Counted from the first letter of the stretch, positions 43,066 to 52,657 are shown. The stretch: DNA of 64,000 nucleotides from Dyadobacter sp. 676 (GCF_040448675.1 NZ_CP159289.1:5501001-5565000); one strand, 5' to 3'. Notes: generated by a model not told the origin, from the letters alone. Numbers and translations: made by a program.

Positions 43066-45449
43066 TGGTTCGAAACTATCTAATGGTAGCGGTTCGCTCC
43101 CTGCTGCAAAACAAGTTGTATGCGGCCCTGAACGTTTTCGGACTTTCCCTGGGCATTACTTGTGCGCTGATTATTTACATGGTGGTCAGCTACCACCTAA
43201 GCTTCGACAATTTTCATAGCAATGCGGCAAATATTTACCGGATCGTCACAGAGAGGCACGGTGACATTATCACCTATGAACCTGGTGTGCCGGCGCCACT
43301 TGGAAAAGCTTTCCGGCGGGATTACGATTTTGCTGAACTGGTTGCCCGGACGGCCACATTTGAAGACGCGCAAGTCACCGTCGAAAACGGCACGCAAAAG
43401 AATCTTTACAAAGAACCGGGCGGGTTTGCATTTGCAGAACATACCTACTTTGCAATATTTAATTTCCCCTTCGAGAGCGGCAACCCGGAACTGGCACTTT
43501 CCGAACCTAATACAGCGGTGATTACCCGGCGGCTTGCGGAAAAGTATTTTGGGAATGATAATCCGATTAACAAAAGAATTCGGTTTGGCCGTAACATTTC
43601 CGTCCAAATCACTGGAATTCTGAAAGACCTGCCCTTAAACAGCCACCAGAAAACCGAAATTTTCGTGTCCTATAATACATTAGGGCAACAGAACAACTGG
43701 CTGGCCGGTGAGGACTCCTGGAACGGTATCAGCGACGCGATGAAGTGCTATGTCCGGCTACGTCCGCAGGTCGATCCGGGTATAGTTGAGCAAGCCTTGC
43801 AAAGTTATGCATCCAAATTCAGGCAGGATTCCAAAAGTGTCCATCATTACAAGCTTCAGCCCCTCTCGAAGTTTCATTTCGACGCAAGATATGGCGGGGA
43901 AATGGAGAAAAAGAACCTATGGATACTTACCCTAATCGGCATATTTCTGATTGCCACAGGCTGTGTAAACTTTATAAACCTGGCGACTGCACAGGCAGTC
44001 AAGCGGACAAAGGAAGTGGGGATCAGAAAAGCTATGGGAGGATCGCGTAGCCAGTTATTCGGACAATTCATTACGGAAACAGCACTCATGACGATCATCG
44101 CATTCGGTGTCGCTACGGGGTTGACAGTTATGCTTCTCCCGCAAGTAAGGAACTGGTTTGAAATACCTCTCAGCCTTAGTATGATCGTTAATCCCCAATT
44201 GGCGGGCTTTGCCTTATTGCTTGTCGTGCTGATAACGTTGATGGCAGGCTCGTACCCAGGTATAATTACCAGCGGGTTCCAGCCTATCATCGCGTTGAAA
44301 GGAAATACATCCCCTCAAAACATGCATGGTTTAGACATCCGGCGAGTCCTGATCATTACACAGATTCTACTAGTGCAGGTACTTATTATGTCAATGATGG
44401 TCGTCACCCGCCAAATGCAGTATATCCGAAAATCTGACCTTGGTTTTAATAGGGATGCCATTATAACGCTACCGATCGCCTCCGGCTATCAAAAAGCGAA
44501 GACTGTAAAAATTCAAATGGAACAAATTAATGGTGTCGAAAATGTAACACTATGCTACGCCCCGCCCGCCTCCGATGATCATAATTGGACCACCACTCCT
44601 TACTATAACAACGACCCTGTCGGGGAACCATTCCAGGTATCCGTTAAAGCTGCCGACGCCGATTTTATCCAGACTTTTGGGCTGATGTTGTTAGCAGGTC
44701 GAAACATGTCGATGTCCGACTCAATACAGGAATTTATTGTCAATGAGGCATTCGTAAAGAAATTAAATCTTGCCTCCCCTGAAAAAGTGCTGGGAAAAAC
44801 ACTGGACATCAATGAAAACAAAGGGTTAATCGTAGGAGTTATCCGGGACTTCCACGACTTGTCTTTTCACAATGACATTAACCCTGTCGCCATATTCGCT
44901 GCGCCAGACCTGTATATGGCTTATGCTATAAAAGCCAAGACACAGGATTTGGAAGGAATATTAAATTCACTTGAAAGAATTTGGCGTACGAACCACCCGG
45001 AGAGCTTGTTTGAGTATGCGTTTTTGGATGATGATTTGGCCGGCTTTTACAAAACGGAAATGCTTATGCTCAAACTTGTCCTGGTCTTTGCCGCATTGGC
45101 TACAGTGCTCGGTTGCTTGGGTCTTTATGGCCTGATATCATTTATGACTGCCCGAAAAAAACAGGAGATAGGGATCCGTAAAGTTTTAGGAAGCACAGTC
45201 GGGCAAATCGTCTGGATTTTCGGCAAAGAGTTGGTACACTTAATTGTAGCAGCATTTCTTATAGCAGCTCCCGTGGTGTGGTGGGCAATGCAGAAATGGC
45301 TCAACGGCTTCAAATTCAAGATCGAGCTTGGCCCTGGTGTTTTTATTTGGGGGCTGCTTATAACCTTGGTGGCGGCATTCCTGACAACCAGCCATCAGGC
45401 GGTAAGGGCAGCCCTGCAAAACCCTGTCGACAGCCTGCAAAACAGATAA
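43065..45449 (+). CDS. FtsX/MacB-type ABC transporter permease
   Basis: 794 residues. Layout: membrane segment near 20-40 (FGLSLGITCALIIYMVVSYH), MacB-like periplasmic core (about 45-250), FtsX domain with three segments (about 285-400, beginning LIGIFLIATGCVNFINLATA, with KRTKEVGIRKAMGGSRSQL), a segment near 425, a second periplasmic core (450-650) and second FtsX domain (675-790, with ARKKQEIGIRKVLGSTVGQI) ending NPVDSLQNR. Cytophagales carry many of these; they work with an ATPase, not seen here. Coupled to the sigma gene. Confidence 0.9.
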   Translation: MVRNYLMVAVRSLLQNKLYAALNVFGLSLGITCALIIYMVVSYHLSFDNFHSNAANIYRIVTERHGDIITYEPGVPAPLGKAFRRDYDFAELVARTATFEDAQVTVENGTQKNLYKEPGGFAFAEHTYFAIFNFPFESGNPELALSEPNTAVITRRLAEKYFGNDNPINKRIRFGRNISVQITGILKDLPLNSHQKTEIFVSYNTLGQQNNWLAGEDSWNGISDAMKCYVRLRPQVDPGIVEQALQSYASKFRQDSKSVHHYKLQPLSKFHFDARYGGEMEKKNLWILTLIGIFLIATGCVNFINLATAQAVKRTKEVGIRKAMGGSRSQLFGQFITETALMTIIAFGVATGLTVMLLPQVRNWFEIPLSLSMIVNPQLAGFALLLVVLITLMAGSYPGIITSGFQPIIALKGNTSPQNMHGLDIRRVLIITQILLVQVLIMSMMVVTRQMQYIRKSDLGFNRDAIITLPIASGYQKAKTVKIQMEQINGVENVTLCYAPPASDDHNWTTTPYYNNDPVGEPFQVSVKAADADFIQTFGLMLLAGRNMSMSDSIQEFIVNEAFVKKLNLASPEKVLGKTLDINENKGLIVGVIRDFHDLSFHNDINPVAIFAAPDLYMAYAIKAKTQDLEGILNSLERIWRTNHPESLFEYAFLDDDLAGFYKTEMLMLKLVLVFAALATVLGCLGLYGLISFMTARKKQEIGIRKVLGSTVGQIVWIFGKELVHLIVAAFLIAAPVVWWAMQKWLNGFKFKIELGPGVFIWGLLITLVAAFLTTSHQAVRAALQNPVDSLQNR

Positions 45450-45924
45450 AACTGCATTCGGTGGAAGCATCGGAGAGGTGTTCTGTTTGGATGTGCAAGT
45501 AGCCATTCGTGGTGCCCAAAAAATAAAATTCGTCATTACTAGGAACAAGACGCGCCGCGGGTGCCGTGGCAATTGTAAAACATTCCGGAGCAATTCGGAC
45601 GGAGCGGGGGGGGAATGATTTATTCGGGCATTGTTTGTAACCTTGCGATAGTAAAAGCAATATTTATCGGAAATGGGTAAGCATATAGCGTCGGTTGATG
45701 GATCAATTACTTACACTGCGGAAGAGTACTATACGAGACTACATAGGCGCAACCACCGTTCATCGGGCGGGTACCTGAAATTTGATTGCCTCTAATCTAG
45801 GGCTAGTTCCTTAGACGCTGAGTCGTATTAATTCCGATCAAACAATGCTGCTAACCTCCTCAAATCTTCCAGCAAATGGTTCGACTTTTGTCCCGTAGGG
45901 CGCACAAATGGCACTCTTTTTGCA
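45450..45924. other. Gap with a tiny frame (45673-45795)
   Basis: About 475 bases without a clear gene. The ATG at 45673 opens a 40-codon frame (MGKHIASVDGSITYTAEEYY, TRLHRRNHRSSGGYLKF) that ends at 45795; it has no recognised family or ribosome site and may be chance. From about 45889 the sequence resembles the 30248 region. Confidence 0.3.
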
Positions 45925-45958
45925 CACAAATGTATGGTTTATAGCTGGTGCATTTGTG
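45925..45958. repeat. Conserved hairpin, copy B
   Basis: CACAAATGTATGG (45925-45937) pairs with CTGGTGCATTTGTG (45945-45958): eight Watson-Crick pairs, then pairs with G-T. At pair 7 the A-T of copy A (30315-30348) is replaced by T-A, which keeps the stem. Confidence 0.55.
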
Positions 45959-45978
45959 TTTTCTGGTGGCTTTCACAT

Positions 45979-46115
45979 TCACGGCGACTTGCAGATGGCT
46001 ATTTCGGCTCTGAACGGTTTGAGTTGATTAAGCAACTTCTTCAAACTACCGTGCAAGTCTCCATAGTCTTCGAAAAATGCTGCAACTCCATTTTTATCCA
46101 TATCGTAGAGTCGCA
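45979..46115 (-). pseudogene. Remnant of the small integrase-module gene (copy B)
   Basis: Reads YDMDKNGVAAFFEDYGDLHG, SLKKLLNQLKP and a stop at 45979-45981, closely matching the C-terminal half of the 95-residue protein at 30368. The first half is replaced by the integrase N-terminus, so an internal deletion has joined the two ends of the module. Confidence 0.65.
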
Positions 46116-46437
46116 AAGGGCCTCGACTGTCCATTTTTTGTTATACTCCAGCTCATGGTCAAAGTAATGGGCAATAACTTCTTCGGGTTCTGGAATACGG
46201 CCTCGACGACGAAATTCTTGATAAACAGAGTCGAGTCCGTTCCGAATGCTGATTAATTTTTGGGTCGTCTGCTCATCGCCTAAAACTACCTGCAGTTTGT
46301 TATCCCATGTTTCTGGCCTAGCCCTTGGTCCGGTAGAAAAAGCCGTCGCGGGAACCCCATTTACGCTAACCCGGCATTGAATCGAACAATAGCCCGACTT
46401 ATTCTTACGAGATTCGGTTATTTGAAAGCGAATGGTT
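46041..46437 (-). pseudogene. Tyrosine recombinase/integrase, N-terminal half
   Basis: Minus strand from the IS3 junction: TIRFQITESRKNKSGYCSIQ, CRVSVNGVPATAFSTGPRAR, PETWDNKLQVVLGDEQTTQK and LISIRNGLDSVYQEFRRRGR, PEPEEVIAHYF. This is the arm-binding domain of Bacteroidota integrases (typical IxxRVxVNGxxxxFSTG and WDxK). The catalytic half is missing: the frame soon enters the small-gene remnant and stops at 46041-46043. The IS3 copy at 46438 sits directly at the start, 5' end uncertain. The catalytic half of a related enzyme is at 31156-31661. Confidence 0.7.
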
Positions 46438-46493
46438 TATAATACTCCCAGAAATCTGGACAGCTGCTTAAATTTCTAACTTAGTAGCTGACT

Positions 46494-46781
46494 ATGAAAA
46501 AGGAACGTAGAAAATTCAGTGCGAGCTTCAAAGCCAAAGTGGCTATTGAAGCGATTAAAGAGGTTCAGACCGTGCAGGAATTGGCCTCCAAGTACGAGAT
46601 TCATCCAACACAGATAGCTGCCTGGAAGCGAGAGTTTCTGGAAAAGGCTGAATTAGTTTTCAGTAAAGAGGCACCCACCACTGGTAATGAATCCGAAAAC
46701 ACAAAAGAGAAGGAATTGTATTCTAAAATCGGTGAACTTCAAGTCCAAGTCGATTTTTTAAAAAAGGTCTTGGGGAAATGA
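46494..46781 (+). CDS. IS3-family transposase OrfA, copy 2
   Basis: 95 residues, identical in sequence to the OrfA of copy 1, with the same -1 slippery heptamer A AAA AAG near the end and ATGA overlap with orfB. Helix-turn-helix plus zipper, DNA end recognition. Intact. Confidence 0.95.
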   Translation: MKKERRKFSASFKAKVAIEAIKEVQTVQELASKYEIHPTQIAAWKREFLEKAELVFSKEAPTTGNESENTKEKELYSKIGELQVQVDFLKKVLGK

Positions 46782-47623
46782 GTGTTATGGAGAAACGCGG
46801 ACTTGTTTCCCCTGAGTACCCTGAGCTAAGCGTCTCGGCACAGTGCAAATTGATTGGTTTACAGCGTAGTAGCTATTACTTTAAGCCGAGAGGTCAGTCT
46901 CTGTTAAACCAGCGATTGATGAAGGCCATTGATCGCCAGTTTCTAGAGTGCCCGTTTTATGGCGTAGAACGCATGCGTGATTACCTGATCGGACTGGGAT
47001 ATCCTGTTGGTGTGAAGCGGGTGAGAAGACTTTATAGACTTATGAATTTGCGCACAATTTATCCCAAGCGCAATCTAAGCAAATCCAAACCAACAGATTA
47101 CAAATATCCATATTTGCTGAAGGGGTTGAAGATTGAGCGCCCCAATCAGGTCTGGCAAGCCGATATATCTTATATTCCAATGTTCAGAGGATTTATGTAC
47201 ATGTTCGCCATTATTGACGTTTACAGCCGTCGAATTGTGGGATGGAGTATCTCCAATACAATGAGTATGGAATGGTGCCGGGAAACGCTTTTGGATACGA
47301 TCCGTACACAGGGAAAGCCCGAAATATTCAATACCGACCAGGGTAGCCAATTCACAAGTCAGGGTTTTATTAAGCCGCTCTTAGAGAAAGGGATACAAAT
47401 TTCTATGGACGGAAAAGGACGGGCCCTAGACAATGTTTTCATCGAAAGATTTTGGAGGTCGCTCAAACAAGAGTACATATACTTAAATCCTCCAAATGGC
47501 GGGATGGATTTGTATCGGGGAGTAAAAGCATATGTGGAATTTTACAACCGTCGACGCAAACACACAGGAACCGGGTACATTCCCGATGAATTGTTTTTCC
47601 AGATCAATGCAAAAGCATCCTAA
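46778..47623 (+). CDS. IS3-family transposase OrfB, copy 2
   Basis: 281 residues, DDE integrase core as in copy 1 (Asp in QADISYIP, Asp in NTDQGSQF, Glu in ERFWRSLK). The only amino-acid difference seen is Lys in YYFKPRG where copy 1 has Arg. Complete. Confidence 0.95.
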   Translation: MSVMEKRGLVSPEYPELSVSAQCKLIGLQRSSYYFKPRGQSLLNQRLMKAIDRQFLECPFYGVERMRDYLIGLGYPVGVKRVRRLYRLMNLRTIYPKRNLSKSKPTDYKYPYLLKGLKIERPNQVWQADISYIPMFRGFMYMFAIIDVYSRRIVGWSISNTMSMEWCRETLLDTIRTQGKPEIFNTDQGSQFTSQGFIKPLLEKGIQISMDGKGRALDNVFIERFWRSLKQEYIYLNPPNGGMDLYRGVKAYVEFYNRRRKHTGTGYIPDELFFQINAKAS

Positions 47624-47672
47624 TTAAACTTAATTTCATCCGTCGGCTGTCCAGCAAACCGGGAGTATTTCA

Positions 47673-48127
47673 GTTATCCGATGCGTGACTACACGGTTAA
47701 ATATTTCAGAAGGTCGATTTCGCCTTTTTCGAACGAGCACGCGATTGTTGAACACTTCCTTGTCTATCTCATCGATGGTCTTCATCAATTCAAGTTTTTC
47801 ATTTACCTCAGCGATCATTCTTTCAAAGGCGGACACTTTGTCTTGTGCTCGCATAGGCTTTCTCTGGACCGACGTTTCAAAATCGTTTAATAACCGTTCC
47901 TTTAACCTCAGTAGTTTTTCTCTCTTACTAAGGCCCTCGTCGGATTCGCAAAAGTTGGCTTCATATGCGGTTTTGAGCATTTCAGCAGTAACCACCCCGG
48001 CGGTCCACATTTCCTTGTATGACCGTAGACCTTTTAGCCAGCCATTCTGAAGACTAGTAATGCTGCTGTACGACATAAATGTTATCAAAAACGGGAATTG
48101 GATAAGTTTTACATACATAATTGACAA
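47673..48127 (-). pseudogene. Hypothetical coiled-coil protein interrupted by IS3
   Basis: A minus-strand frame starting at 48127 (or at MSYSSITSLQ, 48076) with SYKEMWTAGVVTAEMLKTAY, LSKREKLLRLKERLLNDFET, VSAFERMIAEVNEKLELMKT and NRPSEIFNRVVTHRI. It is rich in charged helices. The IS3 insertion follows THRI; with IS and one GTT removed, the frame continues directly into TIRFQITES of the integrase remnant. So either it is the real N-terminal extension of that integrase, or the in-frame junction is a one-in-three coincidence. Family not recognised. Confidence 0.45.
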
Positions 48128-48359
48128 GTTTTCACCCTATCACTGTGGATGAAACTGCGCTAATTTGTGTGTTGAGGTGTTTAACAAATTCAAGCACGGA
48201 ATTTCTAATGTCGAGTGGGTTTTATCCTCAGTTTAGGATAAGCTATTGTGCATGTGGTTGGTCCGCCAAATGATTATCAATAGCAGAGTTGGCATGCAAT
48301 CAAAAATTCAGATAGGACAAAGTGATTTGTTCGCGATTGAAGGGCTCAAATTGGGTATT
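48128..48359. other. Short gap before IS21
   Basis: About 230 AT-rich bases; no feature seen. Confidence 0.3.
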
Positions 48360-48471
48360 TCGGAGAAGTTGACCACCTGATTCCGTGGCAAATTGACCAC
48401 CTAATTGTCTGGCGGCCGGTAGCAGAAAAAAGCTGCAGAAGCAGTTTCAAAATTAGTTAATTAAGGTCGTA

Positions 48472-49221
48472 TTATTGGTAGCTGTTTTCGGGCTCTATTT
48501 TTTTCTTTCTTCTCATCGATTCCCCTCTCAGTTCTATGCGGTGCGCGTCGTGAACAATGCGGTCCAGGATAGCGTCGGCAATGGTTTTTTCTCCGATCAC
48601 TTCATGCCATTTGCTGACGGGCAACTGCGAAGTAATAATCAACGATGCTTTTCCGTGCCGGTCTTCGATGATCTCCATCAGGGCGGCCCTGCTCTGTGCA
48701 TCGAAGGGCTGGATACCGAAGTCATCGAGCACCAACAGGTGCTGCCGTTCGATCCTGGCGATTTCCTTGATATAAGAGCCGTCAGCCTTGGCCATTTTCA
48801 AGCGGGCGAACAGTTTTGGGGTACTCGCGTAAAGTACGCGGTACCCCTGGATGCAGGCTTGATGGCCGATGGCAGTTGCCACATAGCTTTTGCCGATCCC
48901 GGTGCTGCCGGTGATCAGCAGGTTCTCATTGCGGGTGATAAAAGAGCAATCAGCCAGGCGCATGACCTGGTTACGGTCCAGACTGCGATCGGCATGGTAA
49001 TGGATATTTTCGACGACGGCCTTATAACGGAACCGGGCCTGGTAGATCTGCCGCTCTACGCGGCGGTTGTTGCGATCGTCCCACTCGGCGTCCACAAGGT
49101 ACCCTAATAGCTCATCTGCCGTATAATCATTGGTTTTTCCGCTTTCCAGGCTGGTTTTGAAGGCATGGAACATGCCATAAAATTTAAGCTTGCGCAGCTT
49201 CTCCAAGGTGTCATTGTTCAT
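48472..49221 (-). CDS. istB: IS21 helper ATPase IstB
   Basis: 249 residues, AAA+ ATPase of the IstB/DnaC type. Walker A LLITGSTGIGKSYVATAIG at about 98-115, Walker B HLLVLDDFGIQPFD, and the typical start LRKLKFYGMFHAFKTSLES. It binds target DNA and assists IstA in strand transfer. It begins 20 bases after the istA stop, as usual in this family. Intact. Confidence 0.95.
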   Translation of the reverse strand: MNNDTLEKLRKLKFYGMFHAFKTSLESGKTNDYTADELLGYLVDAEWDDRNNRRVERQIYQARFRYKAVVENIHYHADRSLDRNQVMRLADCSFITRNENLLITGSTGIGKSYVATAIGHQACIQGYRVLYASTPKLFARLKMAKADGSYIKEIARIERQHLLVLDDFGIQPFDAQSRAALMEIIEDRHGKASLIITSQLPVSKWHEVIGEKTIADAILDRIVHDAHRIELRGESMRRKKKIEPENSYQ

Positions 49222-49241
49222 TGTATAGATTGTTTAAAAGG

Positions 49242-50801
49242 TTACTGATAATATTCTTCACCCCTGATATTGTCGTGGTTAGGCATCGGCAGCTCGTCGG
49301 CGAACAGGCTGTCCTCGTACTGGTCCATCTTCTTTTCCAATATCATCTGGATGATTTTGTAGTTATAAATACCATAGCTCAACGCGCGCTGGCATGCGCT
49401 GATCAGCCGTTGTTCGCCGGCCTTTTTTGCGAAGGACAAGATGCCGATGCAAGAGCGGTAGGCCTGCTCGGGATGCTGCTTACGGTCCAGTATTTTAAGG
49501 ATATAAAGCCTTACGTCATCGTGGATCGAAGAAGCCCATTCGACGAACTTATCCGGGGTCCATTCGGTCAAAAAGCGGTGCGTGCTGGCCAGGTGCTCTT
49601 TATCGGTCGAGTAATTGTAGGGGCTTTTGACACGCTGATGCAGGGCTATGCGCTCATAACGGTAGTAAATCTCGACCAACGTGCCCGAGAACAGCAATTT
49701 GACCTTCTTGCCGATGAACCGGTACGGGACGCTGTAATAGTGCTTGTCGATGCTCAGGTTCACGTGCCCGTTTTTCATCACGGTCGCATGTGACTGCTTT
49801 TTGAACTCGTAGCGGAGCAGCGGCAGCGGAGAGAGTGCGCCTCGCTCGATCTCTTCGAACTGAAGCCTGCGGCTGTAATTGCGACCGCGTAGGAGCTGAT
49901 TATTATGGACTTCCAGGGCCGCCCATATGGCTGCGTTTAGCTCGGATAGTGAGTTAAAAACCTGCTTTCTTAAAGGCGCATAGATCCGGCTGTAAACGAT
50001 TTTAACAGCCCCTTCGACCAACGCCTTATCGCGTGGCCGGTAAGCCCTGGTGGGTAATATGGTGGTCCCGTAATGGTTGGCAAAGTCCTCAAAAGTCTCG
50101 TTCAGGGTAGGTTCATACCGGTTGCTTTTGGTGACGGCCGCCTTGAGATTATCCGGGACTACGGCTGCCGGAACGCCACCGATGTAACGAAAAGCATTCT
50201 CACAAGCCAGGATCAGATCTTCTTTTTGCTGGCTCATGACCGCTTCCACATAGGTGAGCTGGCTGGCGCCCAGGATGGCAATAAAGACTTCAACCTCAAT
50301 TACTTCGCCAGTCTCCCTGTTTACGAAGCTCAGCTTTACACCGGCAAAATCGATATAGAATTTATCGCCCGCTTTATGGTCCTGGTGCATAACAGGATTT
50401 ACCCGGGCCTTCCACTGAGCCAGGTGGAAGCAGAACTGGGTATAGCCAAAACCGTCAGGGAATTCCTTTTTGTAGCTCTCCCAGAGCGAATAACGTGTCT
50501 CGCCGGTTTTTTTGAGCTCTTTATCTATCCGGGGAAAACAGCGCTGTAAGTTCAACAGCCTATCCTGCGGCGGCATCTGTCTAACTGCACCGAAAAACTC
50601 GTCCAGCTCTTTATCGTTCAGGCCGTTGATCTGCTCGAAAGTCAGACCGCTCGCTTCAAAAGTAGCCATGTACTTCTTGGCCGTATTGCGGGAAACGCCC
50701 GTTTGCTCAGCAATAAAAAGCTTGCTGCGCCCTTGACTGTACATCCTTAGGATCTGTCTTATCTTATTCATGCTGATAGTCGAATTAGCCATACTTTCCA
50801 C
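49242..50801 (-). CDS. istA: IS21 transposase IstA
   Basis: 519 residues. N-terminal helix-turn-helix (IRQILRMYSQGRSKLFIAEQ, VSRNTAKKYMATFEASGL), then the DDE core: Asp in DKFYIDFAGVKLSF, Asp in PAAVVPDNLKAAVTK, Glu in DKALVEGAVKIVYSRI. The C-terminal beta-barrel region has HVNLSIDKHYYSVPYRFIGK. The start may be an internal Met (MANSTISMNK or MNKIRQ). Works with IstB on the repeated ends. Intact. Confidence 0.95.
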   Translation of the reverse strand: MESMANSTISMNKIRQILRMYSQGRSKLFIAEQTGVSRNTAKKYMATFEASGLTFEQINGLNDKELDEFFGAVRQMPPQDRLLNLQRCFPRIDKELKKTGETRYSLWESYKKEFPDGFGYTQFCFHLAQWKARVNPVMHQDHKAGDKFYIDFAGVKLSFVNRETGEVIEVEVFIAILGASQLTYVEAVMSQQKEDLILACENAFRYIGGVPAAVVPDNLKAAVTKSNRYEPTLNETFEDFANHYGTTILPTRAYRPRDKALVEGAVKIVYSRIYAPLRKQVFNSLSELNAAIWAALEVHNNQLLRGRNYSRRLQFEEIERGALSPLPLLRYEFKKQSHATVMKNGHVNLSIDKHYYSVPYRFIGKKVKLLFSGTLVEIYYRYERIALHQRVKSPYNYSTDKEHLASTHRFLTEWTPDKFVEWASSIHDDVRLYILKILDRKQHPEQAYRSCIGILSFAKKAGEQRLISACQRALSYGIYNYKIIQMILEKKMDQYEDSLFADELPMPNHDNIRGEEYYQ

Positions 50802-50856
50802 GGTTGGTATCCGCCAAAAATATGGGTGATTCTACAGCATTTTTCTGCTTGACAGG

Positions 50857-50957
50857 GTGGTCAGTTTCCTCCGAAACAGGTGGTCAGTTTGCTCCGAAAC
50901 GGGGTGGTCAATTTCAGCCGGAACAGGTGGTCAGTTTAAACTGAAATGGGGTGGTCA
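50857..50957. repeat. Five phased GTGGTCA repeats, IS21 right end
   Basis: GTGGTCA occurs at 50857, 50880, 50904, 50927 and 50951, spaced 23, 24, 23 and 24 bases. Each is embedded in GGTGGTCA-TTT--CCGAAAC-like units. They are the probable transposase binding sites; the left end has two (48370 and 48394). Confidence 0.85.
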
Positions 50958-50967
50958 ATTTCACCGA

Positions 50968-51491
50968 ATTTTCCACAAATACATATTGTAGTCATAATTT
51001 GAGATGATCGTACACAAACACGTTAGAAAACTGAAACATAAAGAGATGCTTTTCGCAAATTTAATTGTATAAGTACCCGCTGTGCAATTAGCAACCTGGC
51101 ATTATCAGGAAGGTATTGCTCGGAGGCATTCACAATTGCAAACTAAGGTCGGATATCCCGGCCTATTTCCAGGTCATCGCATCGTGCAAATCAGAGCGAG
51201 GTTCGTATATCCGACGCAGACAAAGACTAGTAAATCACGCAGATCAGATAAGCAATCACATACTTGAATTAAAGTTCAGAGGGTATATTTAATTGAATCA
51301 ACGCCGGTTCGTATGTGTCGTGAGGTTTGCTATAAACAGGAATCGAATTTGGGCATCATTTTCACAACTCTGATATCAATTTTTGATCGAAAAATGCCGT
51401 AGTTATTCTCTTGTCAGAGATTAGATTCATTCAGAGTCCCTAGTATTCAATTGAAAATTTCGCATCACTTTAACAATAAATTAAAAATAAA
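50968..51491. other. Intergenic, nothing firm
   Basis: About 520 bases after the IS21 end. A plus-strand frame of 61 codons at 51082 lacks family features. No hairpin or repeat noted. Confidence 0.35.
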
Positions 51492-51722
51492 ATGAGACGA
51501 TTTTTAGAACAAGCTGGCATGGTTAATTGCCAGCATGCAGGAGAGACTGACCACCTGCCCGATGGCGTCGCTATTCTTGGCAGGACCGCTCCGGTTGCGG
51601 CAATTTTGGCTAGAACGCTACGCAGAGGCATGAACTTATCGTATGGTCTGCAATCATTAGGAAACATAAATCCGCCGTTAAAACAGGCACTTGGTGACCA
51701 TTATCTATACATACACTATTAA
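51492..51722 (+). CDS. Hypothetical 76-residue protein
   Basis: A short frame (MRRFLEQAGMVNCQHAGETD, LPDGVAILGRTAPVAAILAR) ending 12 bases before the secreted-protein gene at 51735. No ribosome site or family. Its base composition is more GC-rich than its flanks, and the opposite strand is also open. Could be a leader gene, a transposase trace or chance. Confidence 0.25.
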   Translation: MRRFLEQAGMVNCQHAGETDHLPDGVAILGRTAPVAAILARTLRRGMNLSYGLQSLGNINPPLKQALGDHYLYIHY

Positions 51723-51734
51723 ACTCAAAAAGGT

Positions 51735-52657
51735 ATGAAACGAAATTTTATAAATAAAATCGGGTTCTTTCTATTAGTAGTCTTATTCTTTGCCGGAACA
51801 CATGGAGCACAGGCGCAATGCACAGCCGGCTGCAACAGCAATTATGGCCTCAACTCCAACAATGATGCTGCAACAATTGAGTACGATAATATGATATCTG
51901 GCAATGATAATACAATCATTAAGGAATCAGATGGTACGTTTAAGGTGTTTGGCTATGGCATGGACAATAACGGTGTCAGTAATGTACTCAGCCCATTAGT
52001 AATTAATAGCACCAACTTTCCGGGTTTGCAAGGCACAGTCTTAAAAGCAGCTATCGGATCTGGTCAAGCCGTGGTGCTAACAACACAAGGCTTATATGCC
52101 TGGTCTGGTTTGAATCAAATGCTATCTACCACTGTCAAGTCGACAGCTGCTATGGGGCCTGTGACCATAGCCGGGAGCAATACCTATGGCTTGCCGCAAG
52201 GGGTGGAGCCGGGCAACGTTAAGAGCTTGTTTGGTACTGCCAAAACATTGGCAGTACTGACTTGTAGCGGAGAAGCATGGGTATTAACCCAAAATGCCAG
52301 CGCCGCAGGTGCTGGTTTGTCGACTGTAAATCATACCTGGAACCGCGTAACCACCGCAGAGCCAGGTAACCCGACTTTGGATAATGTGGTTGCCCTTAGA
52401 GGAGGTGCTAACAATATGTTAGCCTTACGTGCTGATGGTACGCTATGGACTTGGGGAACTTACAGTTATCTGGGAGATGGCACTGCCTATGCGTCTAGAA
52501 ACAGGGCAACTCAAATGACTTTGCCTAACTCTGGTGGCACTATCAAAATGATAGGAATGACAAGTTTTGTTGGTACTTATTATGTGTTGTATACCGATGG
52601 TAGTCTATATGCTATGGGAGATAATGCAAATAGGCAACTTGGGGACTGGACAACTAC
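51735..52657 (+). pseudogene. Secreted RCC1-like repeat protein, 3' end cut by an IS
   Basis: Signal peptide about 1-28 (FLLVVLFFAGTHGAQAQ). The mature part carries RCC1-type repeat motifs: TIIKESDGTFKVFGYGMDNN, VVALRGGANNMLALRADGTL, WTWGTYSYLGDGTAYASRNR, and YVLYTDGSLYAMGDNANRQL. After about 308 residues the frame enters the IS element at 52658 and stops at 52772 with an IS-derived tail. The right flank of the IS does not resume the gene, so the C-terminus (where a sorting domain would be expected) is lost. Such proteins form beta-propellers; this copy is probably not surface-anchored. Confidence 0.7.

Larger units (their letters stand above)
46438..47672 (+). mobile_element. IS3-family element, copy 2 (1235 bp)
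   Basis: Same ends as copy 1 (TATAATACTCCC and GGGAGTATTTCA) with its own 3-base target duplication GTT (46435-46437 and 47673-47675). Each copy having its own duplication shows two independent insertions. Direct orientation relative to copy 1, 12.8 kb apart. Confidence 0.95.
48360..50967 (-). mobile_element. IS21-family element (about 2.6 kb)
   Basis: Ends TCGGAGAAGTTGACCACC (from 48360) and, read inward from 50967, TCGGTGAAATTGACCACC. Genes istA and istB run on the minus strand. Multiple subterminal repeats are present: TGACCAC twice at the left end (24 bp apart) and GTGGTCA five times at the right end. A target duplication ATTT or ATT is possible but ambiguous. Complete and probably active. 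Confidence 0.9.

Noticed and set aside
33649..47672. Composite transposon bounded by the two IS3 copies
   Set aside because: Each copy has its own complete target duplication (TCC and GTT), so they inserted independently and do not bound one unit.
51546..51557. ACTGACCACCTG similar to IS21 end repeats
   Set aside because: A single 12-base match inside a short frame, without the neighbouring repeats; probably chance.
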